Below are positions 7,939 through 16,636 of a stretch of 49,280 bases of DNA, one piece after another. Within the stretch, counting starts at the first letter, position 1. Each line of letters starts with the position of its first letter. This stretch comes from an uncultured Collinsella sp. Lineage in GTDB: Bacteria; Actinomycetota; Coriobacteriia; Coriobacteriales; Coriobacteriaceae. The notes below the pieces were generated by a model, which saw only the letters and a list, made by a program, of their open reading frames with translations, did not search any database and was not told the origin of the DNA. Where the stretch lies: positions 1 to 49,280 of the forward strand of contig CAUGVQ010000004.1 of the NCBI GenBank assembly GCA_959602875.1, in the 5' to 3' direction. Position numbers and translations under genes: made by a program.

Positions 7939-9987
7939 ATGGTGGCCACGGTGACCATGGACGAGGCGCGGCAAGCGCTCGGTACGTACTTTGGTTACAG
8001 CGCGTTCCGTCCCGGGCAGGAGCGTCTCGTTTCGGCGATACTCGCCGGTCGCGACGCGCTCGGCGTCATGCCCACCGGCGCCGGCAAGTCCATCTGCTAC
8101 CAGATTCCCGCGCTCACGCTCCCCGGTCTCACGCTGGTGGTGAGCCCCCTCGTCTCGCTTATGGGCGACCAGGTGCGCGCGCTCAAGGCGGCGGGCGCCC
8201 GGCCCTCGTACCTCAACTCGACCCTCACTCCGGCTCAGCAGAACACGGTGCTCAAGCGTGCGCGCGAAGGCTGGTACCAGATTATGTACGTGGCGCCCGA
8301 GCGCCTGGCAGACGAGCGCTTCTTGACCTTCGCGCGCGAGGTGGCGGGGCCGGACGGCATCGGCATCCCCCTCGTGGCGGTGGACGAGGCACATTGCGTC
8401 TCCCAGTGGGGACAGGATTTTCGCCCCTCGTACCTCGAGATCGCGCGCTTTATCGACGAGCTGCCGGTGCGCCCCGTCGTGGCGGCGTTCACGGCGACGG
8501 CGACCGAGCGCGTGCGCGCCGACATCATCCAGATGCTCGGCCTCCGCCGGCCTGAGACGGTGGTGACCGGTTTTGACCGCACCAACCTCTACTTTGGAGT
8601 GGAGGAGATGGGCGACAAAGCTAAGGCCGTCTGGATCCGTGATTATGCCCGTGCGCATGCCGACGAGAGCGGCATCATCTACTGCTCGACGCGCAAGGCG
8701 GTAGACGAGCTCGCTTTCAACTTGGGCCGCGAACTCGCATCCGCGGGCATTCGTGTGGGCCGCTACCATGCGGGTATGTCGGCGGACGAGCGCCTGGAGA
8801 ACCAGGCTGCCTTTATCGACGACCTTGTGCCGGTGATTGTGGCGACCAATGCCTTTGGCATGGGAATCGACAAGCCAAACGTTCGCTACGTGATCCATCA
8901 CAACGTGCCCGAGAGCATCGAGACTTACTACCAGGAGGCGGGTCGCGCCGGGCGCGACGGCGACCCTGCGGAGTGCCACCTGCTTTGGAACGGCAACGAC
9001 TTCCGCCTCAGACGCTATCTTATCGACCGAACCGATGACGAGAGCGATTTGGACGACGAGGCCCGCGAACGTGCCCGCCAGAACCGCTACCGCCTGCTTT
9101 CCGCCATGGAGGGCTACTGCGAGACCACGGGCTGTTTGCGTGCCTACATCTTGCGCTACTTTGGCGACGAGGGTGCACTCGGCATCGACGGCGCCGCCGT
9201 GGTGGACGGTTCTGCGGCGCCGGGCGCCGCGCACGCCGACGCATGCTTGCCCGATGGCACGCGGGCAGGTTGCGGCAACTGCTCCAACTGCACGACGGTC
9301 TATGAGGTGGAAGACGTAACCGATATTGCTCGCGAGGCGGTGCGTTTCGTGCAGGCGTGCAGCGGCCGCTTTGGCCGCGCTCTTGTGGCCGATGCCCTGC
9401 ACGGCGCCAACACCGAGCGCATACGGCAGTACCGTTTGGACGACCTGCCGGGCTACGGCGCTCTGCGCGAGGAGCCCGTGGCGCGCATCAAGGACGTGAT
9501 CAGCCAGCTCATCGGCCGCGGTTACCTTACGCAGTCGCAAGGGCAGTTTCCCGTGGTGGGGCTCGGGCCCCGAGCGGCCGAGGTGCTGGGGGAAGATGGG
9601 AGAGCGGCGTTCTCCCTCACGGTGAAGCGCCGCGCCGCAGCACGTCGTGCTCCCGCACGGGTGCGCAAGGCTGTCGATATCTTGCGCGCCGAGGCCGCAG
9701 AAGACGCCCGCCCGCGCGTGGGTGACGATGCGGAGCTCTTCGAGCGCCTGCGCGAGGTCCGCCGCGAGCTTGCCATCGAGCGCGTGTGGGCTCCGTATAT
9801 GATTGCGAGCGACAAAGCTCTGCGCGGCATGTGCCGACGCCGTCCCGCCACGCGTGCGGAGCTTGTGGAGGTGCCGGGCATCGGCGAGAAAAAAGCGGAT
9901 AACTTCGGTGACGCCTTTTTAGCGGAAATTGCTCGGTTCGAGGACGCGCACAGTGCTGAAGGGCCTGCGCCTGATGCCCACGTCTAA
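7939..9987 (+). CDS. recQ: ATP-dependent DNA helicase RecQ
   Basis: A 682-residue 3'-5' helicase of recombination and fork repair. Seen in order: Walker A MPTGAGKSICYQ with Lys50, DEAH box VDEAHCVSQWGQDFRPSY with Asp149 and the RecQ aromatic loop, FTATAT, motif V/VI TNAFGMGIDKPNVRYVIHH and QEAGRAGRDG, the zinc-binding cysteines (EGYCETTGCLRAYIL and GCGNCSNC), a winged-helix region, and a C-terminal HRDC domain (about 600-675, VPGIGEKKADNFG). Longer than E. coli RecQ (about 610) because of an insert between the zinc cysteines (about 400-440) and a longer linker before HRDC. The ATG at 7939 is preferred over GTG 7930 because GGGGAGG at 7924-7930 is then 8 nt away. Single gene behind a terminator. 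Confidence 0.95.
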   Translation: MVATVTMDEARQALGTYFGYSAFRPGQERLVSAILAGRDALGVMPTGAGKSICYQIPALTLPGLTLVVSPLVSLMGDQVRALKAAGARPSYLNSTLTPAQQNTVLKRAREGWYQIMYVAPERLADERFLTFAREVAGPDGIGIPLVAVDEAHCVSQWGQDFRPSYLEIARFIDELPVRPVVAAFTATATERVRADIIQMLGLRRPETVVTGFDRTNLYFGVEEMGDKAKAVWIRDYARAHADESGIIYCSTRKAVDELAFNLGRELASAGIRVGRYHAGMSADERLENQAAFIDDLVPVIVATNAFGMGIDKPNVRYVIHHNVPESIETYYQEAGRAGRDGDPAECHLLWNGNDFRLRRYLIDRTDDESDLDDEARERARQNRYRLLSAMEGYCETTGCLRAYILRYFGDEGALGIDGAAVVDGSAAPGAAHADACLPDGTRAGCGNCSNCTTVYEVEDVTDIAREAVRFVQACSGRFGRALVADALHGANTERIRQYRLDDLPGYGALREEPVARIKDVISQLIGRGYLTQSQGQFPVVGLGPRAAEVLGEDGRAAFSLTVKRRAAARRAPARVRKAVDILRAEAAEDARPRVGDDAELFERLREVRRELAIERVWAPYMIASDKALRGMCRRRPATRAELVEVPGIGEKKADNFGDAFLAEIARFEDAHSAEGPAPDAHV

Positions 9988-10005
9988 GCGATTTTGGGGT
10001 AAGCC

Positions 10006-10195
10006 GTCATTTCGAGCCGGAAATGGGCATCATTTTTTGTGAGCATCGAATAGGCGCTGTATGACCTACCTCGTGTATAGGGCAATTGATCCCTGGGGGA
10101 TGGGCTTGTTGCCGGGTTGTTTTGGATTTGATGCCCATTTCCGTCGCGAACATGCTGCGGCCTCGCTCGTTCGTCTCATTTCTGGCTCGATGGGA
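10006..10195. repeat. Intergenic inverted-repeat cluster after recQ
   Basis: A 15-nt perfect inverted repeat: CGGAAATGGGCATCA at 10018-10032 and TGATGCCCATTTCCG at 10129-10143. The left arm also sits inside a second dyad (CATTTC at 10008-10013 facing GAAATG). A related motif CATTTCTGGCTCGA occurs near 10180. The 291-nt gap between recQ and the oxidoreductase holds no convincing gene. This may be a degenerate dispersed extragenic repeat or a terminator-like structure; the first dyad is followed by ATTTTTTG at 10032-10039. Confidence 0.5.
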
Positions 10196-10237
10196 GGCTC
10201 GCGGGCGTCGGGTGCCTAGGGGCGTGTGCGCAACGAC

Positions 10238-10243
10238 TATAAT
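10238..10243 (+). promoter_or_regulatory. Probable -10 element of the oxidoreductase gene
   Basis: Perfect TATAAT 35 nt before the start codon at 10279, inside a GC-rich context. The -35 region (about 10215-10220) is weak. Position and uniqueness support a promoter. Confidence 0.5.
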
Positions 10244-10278
10244 GGCAACGTTATCCAGGCTCGCTGTGAGGAGCTCAT

Positions 10279-11403
10279 ATGTCTGCCCTTGGTCGCGCTC
10301 CATTCGATTCCGCCGCGGCATCCGATGCCGCCTATGCCTCCGTGCGCAACAAAGCGTTTCCGCAGGACATCTTCCGTGCGCCAGAGTTGCGCTGGGCAGT
10401 GATCGGTTGCGGCGTCGTTGCCAACCAGATGGCGCAGACGCTTGCGCTCGCCGGTCGCCATCTGGCGGGCGTCGCCAATCGTACGTACGAGAAAGCCCTT
10501 GCGTTTGCCGAGCGCTATGGTGTCGAGCGCATGTACCGGACCTTCGACGACCTCTATGCCGACCCGGATGTCGACGCCGTCTACATCACCACGCCGCACA
10601 ACACCCACATCGCGTTTTTACGGCGTGCTCTCGCGGCGGGCAAGCATGTGCTCTGCGAGAAGTCCATCACGCTCAACGCCGCCGAGCTCGCGGAGGCGCG
10701 TGAGCTCGCCGCCGCGCACGGCGTGGTGCTTATGGACGCCACCACGATTCTGCACATGCCCCTGTACGCCAAGCTTCTCGGCCGTGCTCGCGCCGGGGAG
10801 TTTGGCCCGCTCAACCTCGCTCAGGTGAACTTCGGCAGTTACAAGGAGTATGGCGACCTTACCAACCGCTTCTACACTCCGCAGCTTGCCGGGGGAGCGA
10901 TGCTCGATATCGGCGTGTACGCGCTCAGCATCGCCCGCCTCTTCATGACGAGCGCACCCAACGAGGTTGTGTCGCTCGCCAACCGCGCCCATACGGGCGT
11001 GGACGAAACGAGTGGGTTTGTGTGCCGCAACGCCGAGGGGCAGATTGGCGTGTTCTCCCTCTCGCTCCATTCCAAGCAGCCCAAGCGCGCTATGCTTTCC
11101 TTTGACCGGTGCTACATCGAGGTCGATGCGTACCCGCGCGCCGATCGTGCCATCATCACCTGGACCGACGACGGCCATCGCGAAGTCGTCGAGGCGGGGG
11201 AGGAGGGCTATGCGCTCGCCTACGAGGTTGCCGACCTCGAAGCCGCCGTTGCCGGCGATGAGCGCGCGGCTGGCCTCATCGACATCGCCGCCGACGTCAT
11301 GGATCTCATGACGCGCCTGCGCTACGACTGGGGTATCTACTATCCCGAGGAAGCCGACGTTGCCCGCGCTGCCGGCGTCGCCGTTGCGGGCGAGGACCGC
11401 TAG
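10279..11403 (+). CDS. Gfo/Idh/MocA-family NAD(P)-dependent oxidoreductase
   Basis: A 374-residue dehydrogenase acting on a sugar, inositol or similar cyclic polyol; substrate unknown. Seen: N-terminal Rossmann fold beginning WAVIGCGVVANQMAQTL (about residue 37), the DVDAVYITTPHNTHI strand, and the signature GKHVLCEKSITLN, where the usual EKP is EKS (Lys128). The C-terminal alpha/beta domain contains GGAMLDIGVYALSIARLF, typical of the trans-dihydrodiol/glucose-fructose oxidoreductase branch. Residues 1-35 extend ahead of the fold. SD GAGGAG lies 5-10 nt before the ATG. The gene stands alone; metA begins 71 nt downstream behind its own SD, and a small hairpin (11433-11448) lies between them. 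Confidence 0.9.
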   Translation: MSALGRAPFDSAAASDAAYASVRNKAFPQDIFRAPELRWAVIGCGVVANQMAQTLALAGRHLAGVANRTYEKALAFAERYGVERMYRTFDDLYADPDVDAVYITTPHNTHIAFLRRALAAGKHVLCEKSITLNAAELAEARELAAAHGVVLMDATTILHMPLYAKLLGRARAGEFGPLNLAQVNFGSYKEYGDLTNRFYTPQLAGGAMLDIGVYALSIARLFMTSAPNEVVSLANRAHTGVDETSGFVCRNAEGQIGVFSLSLHSKQPKRAMLSFDRCYIEVDAYPRADRAIITWTDDGHREVVEAGEEGYALAYEVADLEAAVAGDERAAGLIDIAADVMDLMTRLRYDWGIYYPEEADVARAAGVAVAGEDR

Positions 11404-11474
11404 ACACCGCCCGCGCGCCGTGCGCGCCATTTGCTCAGACAGCTGAGCCGACCGATCGCTAAAGGAGTGCTACC

Positions 11475-12395
11475 GTGCCCATCCGCATCCCCGATGCCCT
11501 GCCCGCAACCGCGGCGCTTGAGGCCGAGAACATCTTTGTCATGACGGAGTACCGCGCCATCCACCAGGACATCCGCCCTCTGCGCGTGCTCATCTTGAAC
11601 CTCATGCCCACCAAGGTCGCCACCGAGACCCAGATCATGCGTAAGCTCTCCAACACGCCGTTGCAGATCGAGGTGGAGCTGCTGCGCACAGCGAGCCACG
11701 AGGCGGCGCATGTGGCGGCGAGCCATCTGGAGACGTTCTACCGTACGTTTGACGAGGTGCGCCACGAGCGCTTCGACGGTCTCATCATCACGGGCGCGCC
11801 GGTGGAGGAGATGCCCTTTGAGGAGGTCGACTACTGGGACGAGCTCTGCCAGATCATGGCTTGGTCGACCACGCACGTGCACTCGACGCTCCACATCTGC
11901 TGGGGCGCGCAGGCGGGGCTCTACTTCCACTACGGCATCGACAAGTACCCGCTGCCCAAAAAGGCATCCGGTGTGTTTGAGCACCGGCTCGTAAAGTCGA
12001 GCTCGCCGCTCGTGCGCGGGCTCGACGACCGCTTCTTTGCCGTCCACTCGCGCAACACCGAGGTGCGCGCCGAGGATGTGGCGCGCGTGCCGGAGCTCGA
12101 GGTGATTGCGGACTCGCCCGAGGTGGGGCTCTACATTGTGAAGTCCACCGACAGCCGGCGCTTCTTTATCTTCGGTCACCCCGAGTACGACGTCGACACG
12201 CTCGCGCTCGAGTACGAGCGCGACGTGGCGCGCGGCATCGACCCCGAGGTACCCGCTCATTACTTCCCCGACAATGACCCTGCTCGTCCGCCCGTCAATA
12301 CATGGCGCGCGCAGGCGCAGCTCCTCTACACCAACTGGCTCAACTACTACGTCTACCAGACGACGCCCTACGACATCCGAACCGTCGGCAAGTAG
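11475..12395 (+). CDS. metA: Homoserine O-acetyltransferase, MetA fold
   Basis: A 306-residue enzyme activating homoserine for methionine synthesis. Catalytic residues at the canonical positions: Cys142 in HICWGAQAG, His235 and Glu237 in FGHPEYD. Residue 111 is Glu (GAPVEEM). In characterised MetA proteins Glu111 marks acetyl-CoA users and Gly111 marks succinyl-CoA users, so O-acetylhomoserine is the predicted product despite the common annotation as succinyltransferase. The start is GTG 11475 with AAAGGAG at 11460-11466. The gene is convergent with the M16 peptidase. It complements the metF-metH operon at 38482-42595. Confidence 0.93.
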   Translation: MPIRIPDALPATAALEAENIFVMTEYRAIHQDIRPLRVLILNLMPTKVATETQIMRKLSNTPLQIEVELLRTASHEAAHVAASHLETFYRTFDEVRHERFDGLIITGAPVEEMPFEEVDYWDELCQIMAWSTTHVHSTLHICWGAQAGLYFHYGIDKYPLPKKASGVFEHRLVKSSSPLVRGLDDRFFAVHSRNTEVRAEDVARVPELEVIADSPEVGLYIVKSTDSRRFFIFGHPEYDVDTLALEYERDVARGIDPEVPAHYFPDNDPARPPVNTWRAQAQLLYTNWLNYYVYQTTPYDIRTVGK

Positions 12396-12439
12396 CGCGG
12401 CGATGCCCTTGACAACGTGCGTGTGGATGGGGCGGTGAC

Positions 12440-12577
12440 AAAATCCCTTGATGTAAGTGGGTCCTTGGGCTTGGCGCCTGAACACGTTGAATGCGTAAAG
12501 CGTTCAACAGGGATTTTGATAGGGCAAAAGATCGCCAAGCGAGCCTATCGCGAGCGCTGCGTGCGAAACCCACTTAC
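12440..12577 (+). ncRNA. Candidate structured RNA with nested stems and a pseudoknot
   Basis: This gap between two convergent genes contains five pairings. P1: GTAAGTGGGT 12453-12462 with 12568-12577, 10 bp perfect. P2: GCTTGGCG 12469-12476 with 12533-12540, 8 bp perfect. P3: 12486-12494 with 12500-12508, 9 bp, loop GTAAA. PK: AAAATCCCT 12440-12448 with 12509-12517, 9 bp perfect, crossing P1 and P2. A further GATAGG 12518-12523 with 12544-12549 also crosses P2. P3 contains one pair that is U.G only in a plus-strand transcript, which favours that strand. A TTGACA at 12409-12414 is a possible -35, but no good -10 follows. I recognise no tmRNA, RNase P, SRP or common riboswitch core. The family is unknown to me; a palindromic mobile-element remnant is the alternative. 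Confidence 0.5.
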
Positions 12578-12584
12578 TTCGCGC

Positions 12585-12623
12585 AAAATACGAGCGGCCG
12601 GGGCGCTGGTGCACTCCGGCCGC
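12585..12623 (-). terminator. Terminator of the M16 peptidase gene
   Basis: GCGGCCGG (12594-12601) pairs perfectly with CCGGCCGC (12616-12623). On the minus strand the hairpin is followed by TCGTATTTT, 42 nt after the peptidase stop codon. Confidence 0.6.
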
Positions 12624-12665
12624 GCTGGTATTGCTCGACGCTGGTGATTGAACGTTGACTACTGG

Positions 12666-15600
12666 CTAACCGAGCAGCTCCACGACGTTCCAACCGGCCT
12701 CACTCGCCGCGATGATATCCCGCCCGCCAAAGACGCACGCGGGCGCCTCGGCGGCGACGCGGGTGATGTCGGAGCTAAGGGCGCGCAGCTCCGCGGGAGT
12801 GGTCGCAAGCATGTCGGCGCGCACGCGGTCGCGGAAGCCCGGCTCACGTCCGGCAAAGTACTCGCCGCAGCGACGCTTTGTCTGGGCATAGGGTTTCACC
12901 GGCGCGTCGTGCGCGGCCACGCTTGAGACGATAAAGCCCTCAAAGGCGGCCGAGTCGGGCTCGAAGTCGGCAAGCCAAGCGCCCGCGGCGCGAATGCGCG
13001 CGAGCGAGGGGTCGATGGCAGGGTCGCGATAGGTGTAGAACGCAAGCTGGCGCTCCACCACGGCGCGGAAGCCGCACCCGTAGGCGCCGCCCTTCACACG
13101 GATCTCGTTCCACAGGTAGTCATAGGAGAGCGCGTTTGCCGCTACGCCCCAGCGCCCGTTTGTGGCGATTCCGAGCTTGCGCGGATCGGTAGAGAGCGCG
13201 GTGTAGCTCACATCGCTCGGGATGACGAACGCCTCGTGCTTGTCCTCAGGCGCGGGCACGTAGAGCTCCTTGGCGGGTGCCGTGCGCGGCGCGAGCCCCA
13301 AGTCCCCTGCGGCCTCCCAATAGGCGCGGTAGTCCTCCGACGAGCCCGTGAAGCTTGCAATCGTGCCGGTCGAGGTGAAGATGCGGCTCTGCAGGTCGCG
13401 GAGCTTGTCGCAAAGCTCACCCGCGCGCTCGTCAAAGTGATCGACGAGGTCTTTCAGGAACAGGTAGAAGTCCACGCCGCCGAGCTGCTCGTACACCACG
13501 CCGGCGGGCGAGACGTAGGAGTAGGCGCGCGCAAGCGCCGCCTGATGGCCAGAGACGATAAAGCCCTGCTCCATGCCAATCTTGAGCTGCACAAGCACAT
13601 CGCGCATGCGGCCGGTGTCCTCGAAGAGGGTTTCTGCCCACACCTCGCGTGGAATCTCGGCGAGGGCGTCAATCTTCTCGGAGAGCGCGCCCGCCGCTAC
13701 GCAGAGCATGGGCCGGGCGAGGCGCCAATTTTCGTCACGGTAGAAGACCTCGGGCGTGAAGGAGAGGAAGCCGAGGTTGCTCGTAATGTAGCTGTCGAGC
13801 TCGGCGGCGGTGTGGCGGCGCGTGGCAAGCTGCTGCATGAGGCGGCAGAGCACCTTCACGTAGGGGAGCTCGGCGTAGCTCACGTGTGTGAGGTCAAAGT
13901 AGGTGAGCGCGTAGGCGATACGGTGGGTCGGCAGCGGGTGCACAAGGCAGGGCAGGGGCGTTTCGCGGTCGAGGGTGAGCGCGGGCTCGGGGCGCGGTGC
14001 GCCGATGTCGGCCACGGTAAGGCGCGGCAGGGTCGCCTTTGCCTCAGGGGTGTCCTCCGCCTCCTGCGCCGCACGTAGCGCCGCAACGCGCTTCTCGATG
14101 CATGCGGCCTCGTTTACGCTCATAACCGTATCGAGATTGCCGGAATCGGCAGAGTTCGGGTCGTTCATCAGCGTATTGTCTGCATCTGCAGCAGCGGACA
14201 CATCGTCTGTGCCGTCGGGCGCGTCTGTCGTACCCCGTGCGGTGTCCACGGGCACGAGCTCCACAAGGGCGCGGTGGTCGCTTTCGAGCACGAGCTCGCG
14301 CAAGAGCTGCTCGAAGAAGTCCCCTTCGAGCTCACGGCGCAGGCGCGCGAACGTCTCCGCATAGGTAAGGGCAGCGGTGGCAGCGCGCGTCTGGTCTGTA
14401 TCTTCGGTGTACAGCCAGGTGGAAAGCGCCTCGCAGGCGAGTATGACGCCGTCTGCCGTGCCGTAGTCGCGCTGACGCAGGGCGTACTCGTTGCTGGAGA
14501 TGATGGCCTCCAGACGCTCCCGCGGGATGCCGTGTTCCACAAGGTCGCGGCAGGTGTCCTCGATGATCCGGCGGAAGGTCTGCGCAGCATCGGGCTTGGC
14601 GTTCTGCAGGATGATGAGCTCGTAGGGCTGCAGGCACGCCGAGGAGGTGTAGGAGGTCACGTTGCCGCCGATACCCGCCTCGATAAGGGCCTTTTTCACT
14701 GGTGCTTCGTTGGAGCCCAGGAGCGCGTCAAAGAGTACGTCCGCGGCGACGGTGCGGAAGGGGTCGTACGCGTCGCCAAGCACGTACGCCTGGCCCACAA
14801 GGGCGTTGTCGGGTGTAGTTGCCATCTCAATGCGCTCGTAATCGCAGATGACAGGTGCCTGGTGCTCCAGCGGGTTGGGAGCGCCCACTTCAGCCGGTGC
14901 GTTTCCGGTCGCAGCGCGGGCGGCAGCCGCGCGCTCCTGTGCCGCGGCGCCAAGGTAGTTCTCGTCCAAAAACGTGAGCTCGCGGCGGACGTCGGCAAAG
15001 TCGCCGTAGAGCACGATGTAGCTGTTTGCCAGATTGTAGTGGCGGGCGTGGTTGTCGAGGAACGCCTCGTAGGTGAGTGAGGGGATGGCGCGGGGGTTGC
15101 CGCCGGACTCGTGCGCGTAGGCCGTGTTGGGGAAGAGCGCCCGGTTCACAGCGTTGTCGAGCACGTCCATAGGGTCCGAGAGCGCGCCTTTCATCTCGTT
15201 GTAGACCACGCCGTTCACGCGGCGGTGCGGACGTCCTTCGGCGTCGCGCTCGACCTCCTCGTGCCAGCCCTCCTGCTCAAAAATGGTGGGCTTCGTGTAG
15301 ATGGCGGGGTTCAGCACGGCGTCCATATAGACGTCCATGAGGTTGAGCAAGTCCTGCTCGTTGGTGGAGGCAACCGGGTAGATGGTCTTGTCCGGATAGG
15401 TCATGGCGTTTAGAAACGTTTGCATCGAGCTCTTGATGAGGTCGACGAAGGGTTCCTTCACGGGGAACTTGGCGCTGCCGCAAAGTACCGAGTGCTCGAG
15501 GATGTGGAAGACGCCCGTGTCGTCGGCCGGCGGGGTCTTGAAGCCAATGGCGAAGGCCTTGTTCTCATCGTCGCAGGCAAGGTAGAGCAGGCGCGCGCCG

Positions 15601-15743
15601 GAGGCCTCGTGACGCAGCACATATGCGTCGGCGTCGAGTTCCTCAATCGCCTCGCGGCGGCAGACGGTAAAGCCCGAGACGGTCGCACCGGGGGCGAGCA
15701 GGTGGGCGGCGGATGCGCAGGCAGCGGATTCGATGGTGGCCAT
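12666..15743 (-). CDS. M16C metallopeptidase (presequence protease / insulinase-like)
   Basis: A 1025-residue zinc protease of the single-chain M16C (PreP, CymI) group that degrades unfolded peptides. Seen: inverted zinc motif HILEH (His80, Glu83, His84), distal ligand Glu183 in VVYNEMKGALSDP, and the family segments KEPFVDLIKSSMQTFLNAMT and YPVAST. Four repeated roughly 250-residue domains are expected at this length. An unusual Asp/Ala/Thr-rich insert (about residues 515-545, TDAPDGTDDVSAAADAD) lies in the central linker. No signal peptide, so cytoplasmic. The ATG at 15743 is preferred over upstream in-frame starts because AGGAG lies 5 nt before it. Divergent from the small membrane protein gene. 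Confidence 0.92.
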   Translation of the reverse strand: MATIESAACASAAHLLAPGATVSGFTVCRREAIEELDADAYVLRHEASGARLLYLACDDENKAFAIGFKTPPADDTGVFHILEHSVLCGSAKFPVKEPFVDLIKSSMQTFLNAMTYPDKTIYPVASTNEQDLLNLMDVYMDAVLNPAIYTKPTIFEQEGWHEEVERDAEGRPHRRVNGVVYNEMKGALSDPMDVLDNAVNRALFPNTAYAHESGGNPRAIPSLTYEAFLDNHARHYNLANSYIVLYGDFADVRRELTFLDENYLGAAAQERAAAARAATGNAPAEVGAPNPLEHQAPVICDYERIEMATTPDNALVGQAYVLGDAYDPFRTVAADVLFDALLGSNEAPVKKALIEAGIGGNVTSYTSSACLQPYELIILQNAKPDAAQTFRRIIEDTCRDLVEHGIPRERLEAIISSNEYALRQRDYGTADGVILACEALSTWLYTEDTDQTRAATAALTYAETFARLRRELEGDFFEQLLRELVLESDHRALVELVPVDTARGTTDAPDGTDDVSAAADADNTLMNDPNSADSGNLDTVMSVNEAACIEKRVAALRAAQEAEDTPEAKATLPRLTVADIGAPRPEPALTLDRETPLPCLVHPLPTHRIAYALTYFDLTHVSYAELPYVKVLCRLMQQLATRRHTAAELDSYITSNLGFLSFTPEVFYRDENWRLARPMLCVAAGALSEKIDALAEIPREVWAETLFEDTGRMRDVLVQLKIGMEQGFIVSGHQAALARAYSYVSPAGVVYEQLGGVDFYLFLKDLVDHFDERAGELCDKLRDLQSRIFTSTGTIASFTGSSEDYRAYWEAAGDLGLAPRTAPAKELYVPAPEDKHEAFVIPSDVSYTALSTDPRKLGIATNGRWGVAANALSYDYLWNEIRVKGGAYGCGFRAVVERQLAFYTYRDPAIDPSLARIRAAGAWLADFEPDSAAFEGFIVSSVAAHDAPVKPYAQTKRRCGEYFAGREPGFRDRVRADMLATTPAELRALSSDITRVAAEAPACVFGGRDIIAASEAGWNVVELLG

Positions 15744-15922
15744 ACAGCTCCTATCAAGGCAAACGTAGCGAACGAGGGTGCTTATACCCATACTACCGCC
15801 TGGCGCCACCGTTTACCGCGGTATCCAATCCGCCTGCGGGGGGGGGCAGCCTTCCATCGCTCCTGATACGGGGCCATCGTGGGTATATAGGCCCTATGGT
15901 TTCCCGTTCGCGAGGAGGCACC

Positions 15923-16501
15923 ATGAACGGCATCGTCGACATGCTCAAGACGTCGTGGCAGGTGATGGGGGAGCAGGCGCGACGCAAGTTCCTTCGGTAT
16001 CTGGTGTTTACCTTGGTGGTGGACGCCATCGCCTCTATAGCGCTTATCGTGCTGAATGTGATGGATGCCGTGGGCGTCAATCCGTTTGGACAGTTGGATA
16101 CGCTGCAGGCATTCAACTTGATAATTGGCCTCTATCTGTTCTTCTTTGTGTTCTTGATCATCACGATCATCTTCATTGCGGGTGCCTACAAGGCGATCAA
16201 GCGCGACTACTTTGCCCGGAACTTCGCAGGGGAGACCTTTGTGGAGCAGAATCACTGGGGCAAGAAGGACGCGTCTCTGCTCTATACTGGGCTCGTGGGC
16301 CTGGTGGCGTTCATCCCCAACATCGTGTCGCTTCTGGCGGAGCTTGTGCCGCCCATCAATCCCGATGTGACGAGCATCATCACGTGCATCGTCTGGATCG
16401 GCCTTGCCATCTACGCCGTGCCGCGCTGCTGCGAGCGCTACCTCTCGCCTGCGCCCAAACTAGATGCTTCCTCAACCGAAGACGGGCCGCATGCCGATTA
16501 G
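15923..16501 (+). CDS. Small integral membrane protein of unknown function
   Basis: A 192-residue protein with four hydrophobic segments (about residues 24-46, 63-92, 118-136, 145-165) and a short hydrophilic C-terminus. A central cytoplasmic loop holds AYKAIKRDYFARNFAGETF. No enzymatic motif is visible. The ATG at 15923 follows a very strong SD (GAGGAGG, 15912-15918); open frame further upstream has no good start. It is divergent from the M16 peptidase, with about 180 nt of shared promoter region. I do not recognise the family. Confidence 0.75.
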   Translation: MNGIVDMLKTSWQVMGEQARRKFLRYLVFTLVVDAIASIALIVLNVMDAVGVNPFGQLDTLQAFNLIIGLYLFFFVFLIITIIFIAGAYKAIKRDYFARNFAGETFVEQNHWGKKDASLLYTGLVGLVAFIPNIVSLLAELVPPINPDVTSIITCIVWIGLAIYAVPRCCERYLSPAPKLDASSTEDGPHAD

Positions 16502-16636
16502 GTAGCGCATGCATCTCCCAGCACGTGCTTTAGCCTGCCAAAGCGACTTTGCCCTGTGGGGTTCTTTTTTGCCATATTCCCCTTTTAACCTGCACAATCA
16601 TACGCTATGGTGTGTCGCGGACCAAAGGGGGCAGGC

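Noticed and set aside
7231..9540. A 769-codon minus-strand frame across recQ and the LPETG remnant
   Set aside because: It covers clear plus-strand genes with catalytic motifs; its composition (His/Arg/Val-rich) is typical of antisense frames at high GC.
10007..10321. A minus-strand 104-codon frame in the recQ downstream gap
   Set aside because: It overlaps the oxidoreductase start, has no SD and consists of repeat sequence.
12440..12577. The structured region as tmRNA, RNase P RNA or SRP RNA
   Set aside because: No tRNA-like end with resume codons, no P4 conserved core and no SRP Alu/apical loop sequence is present.
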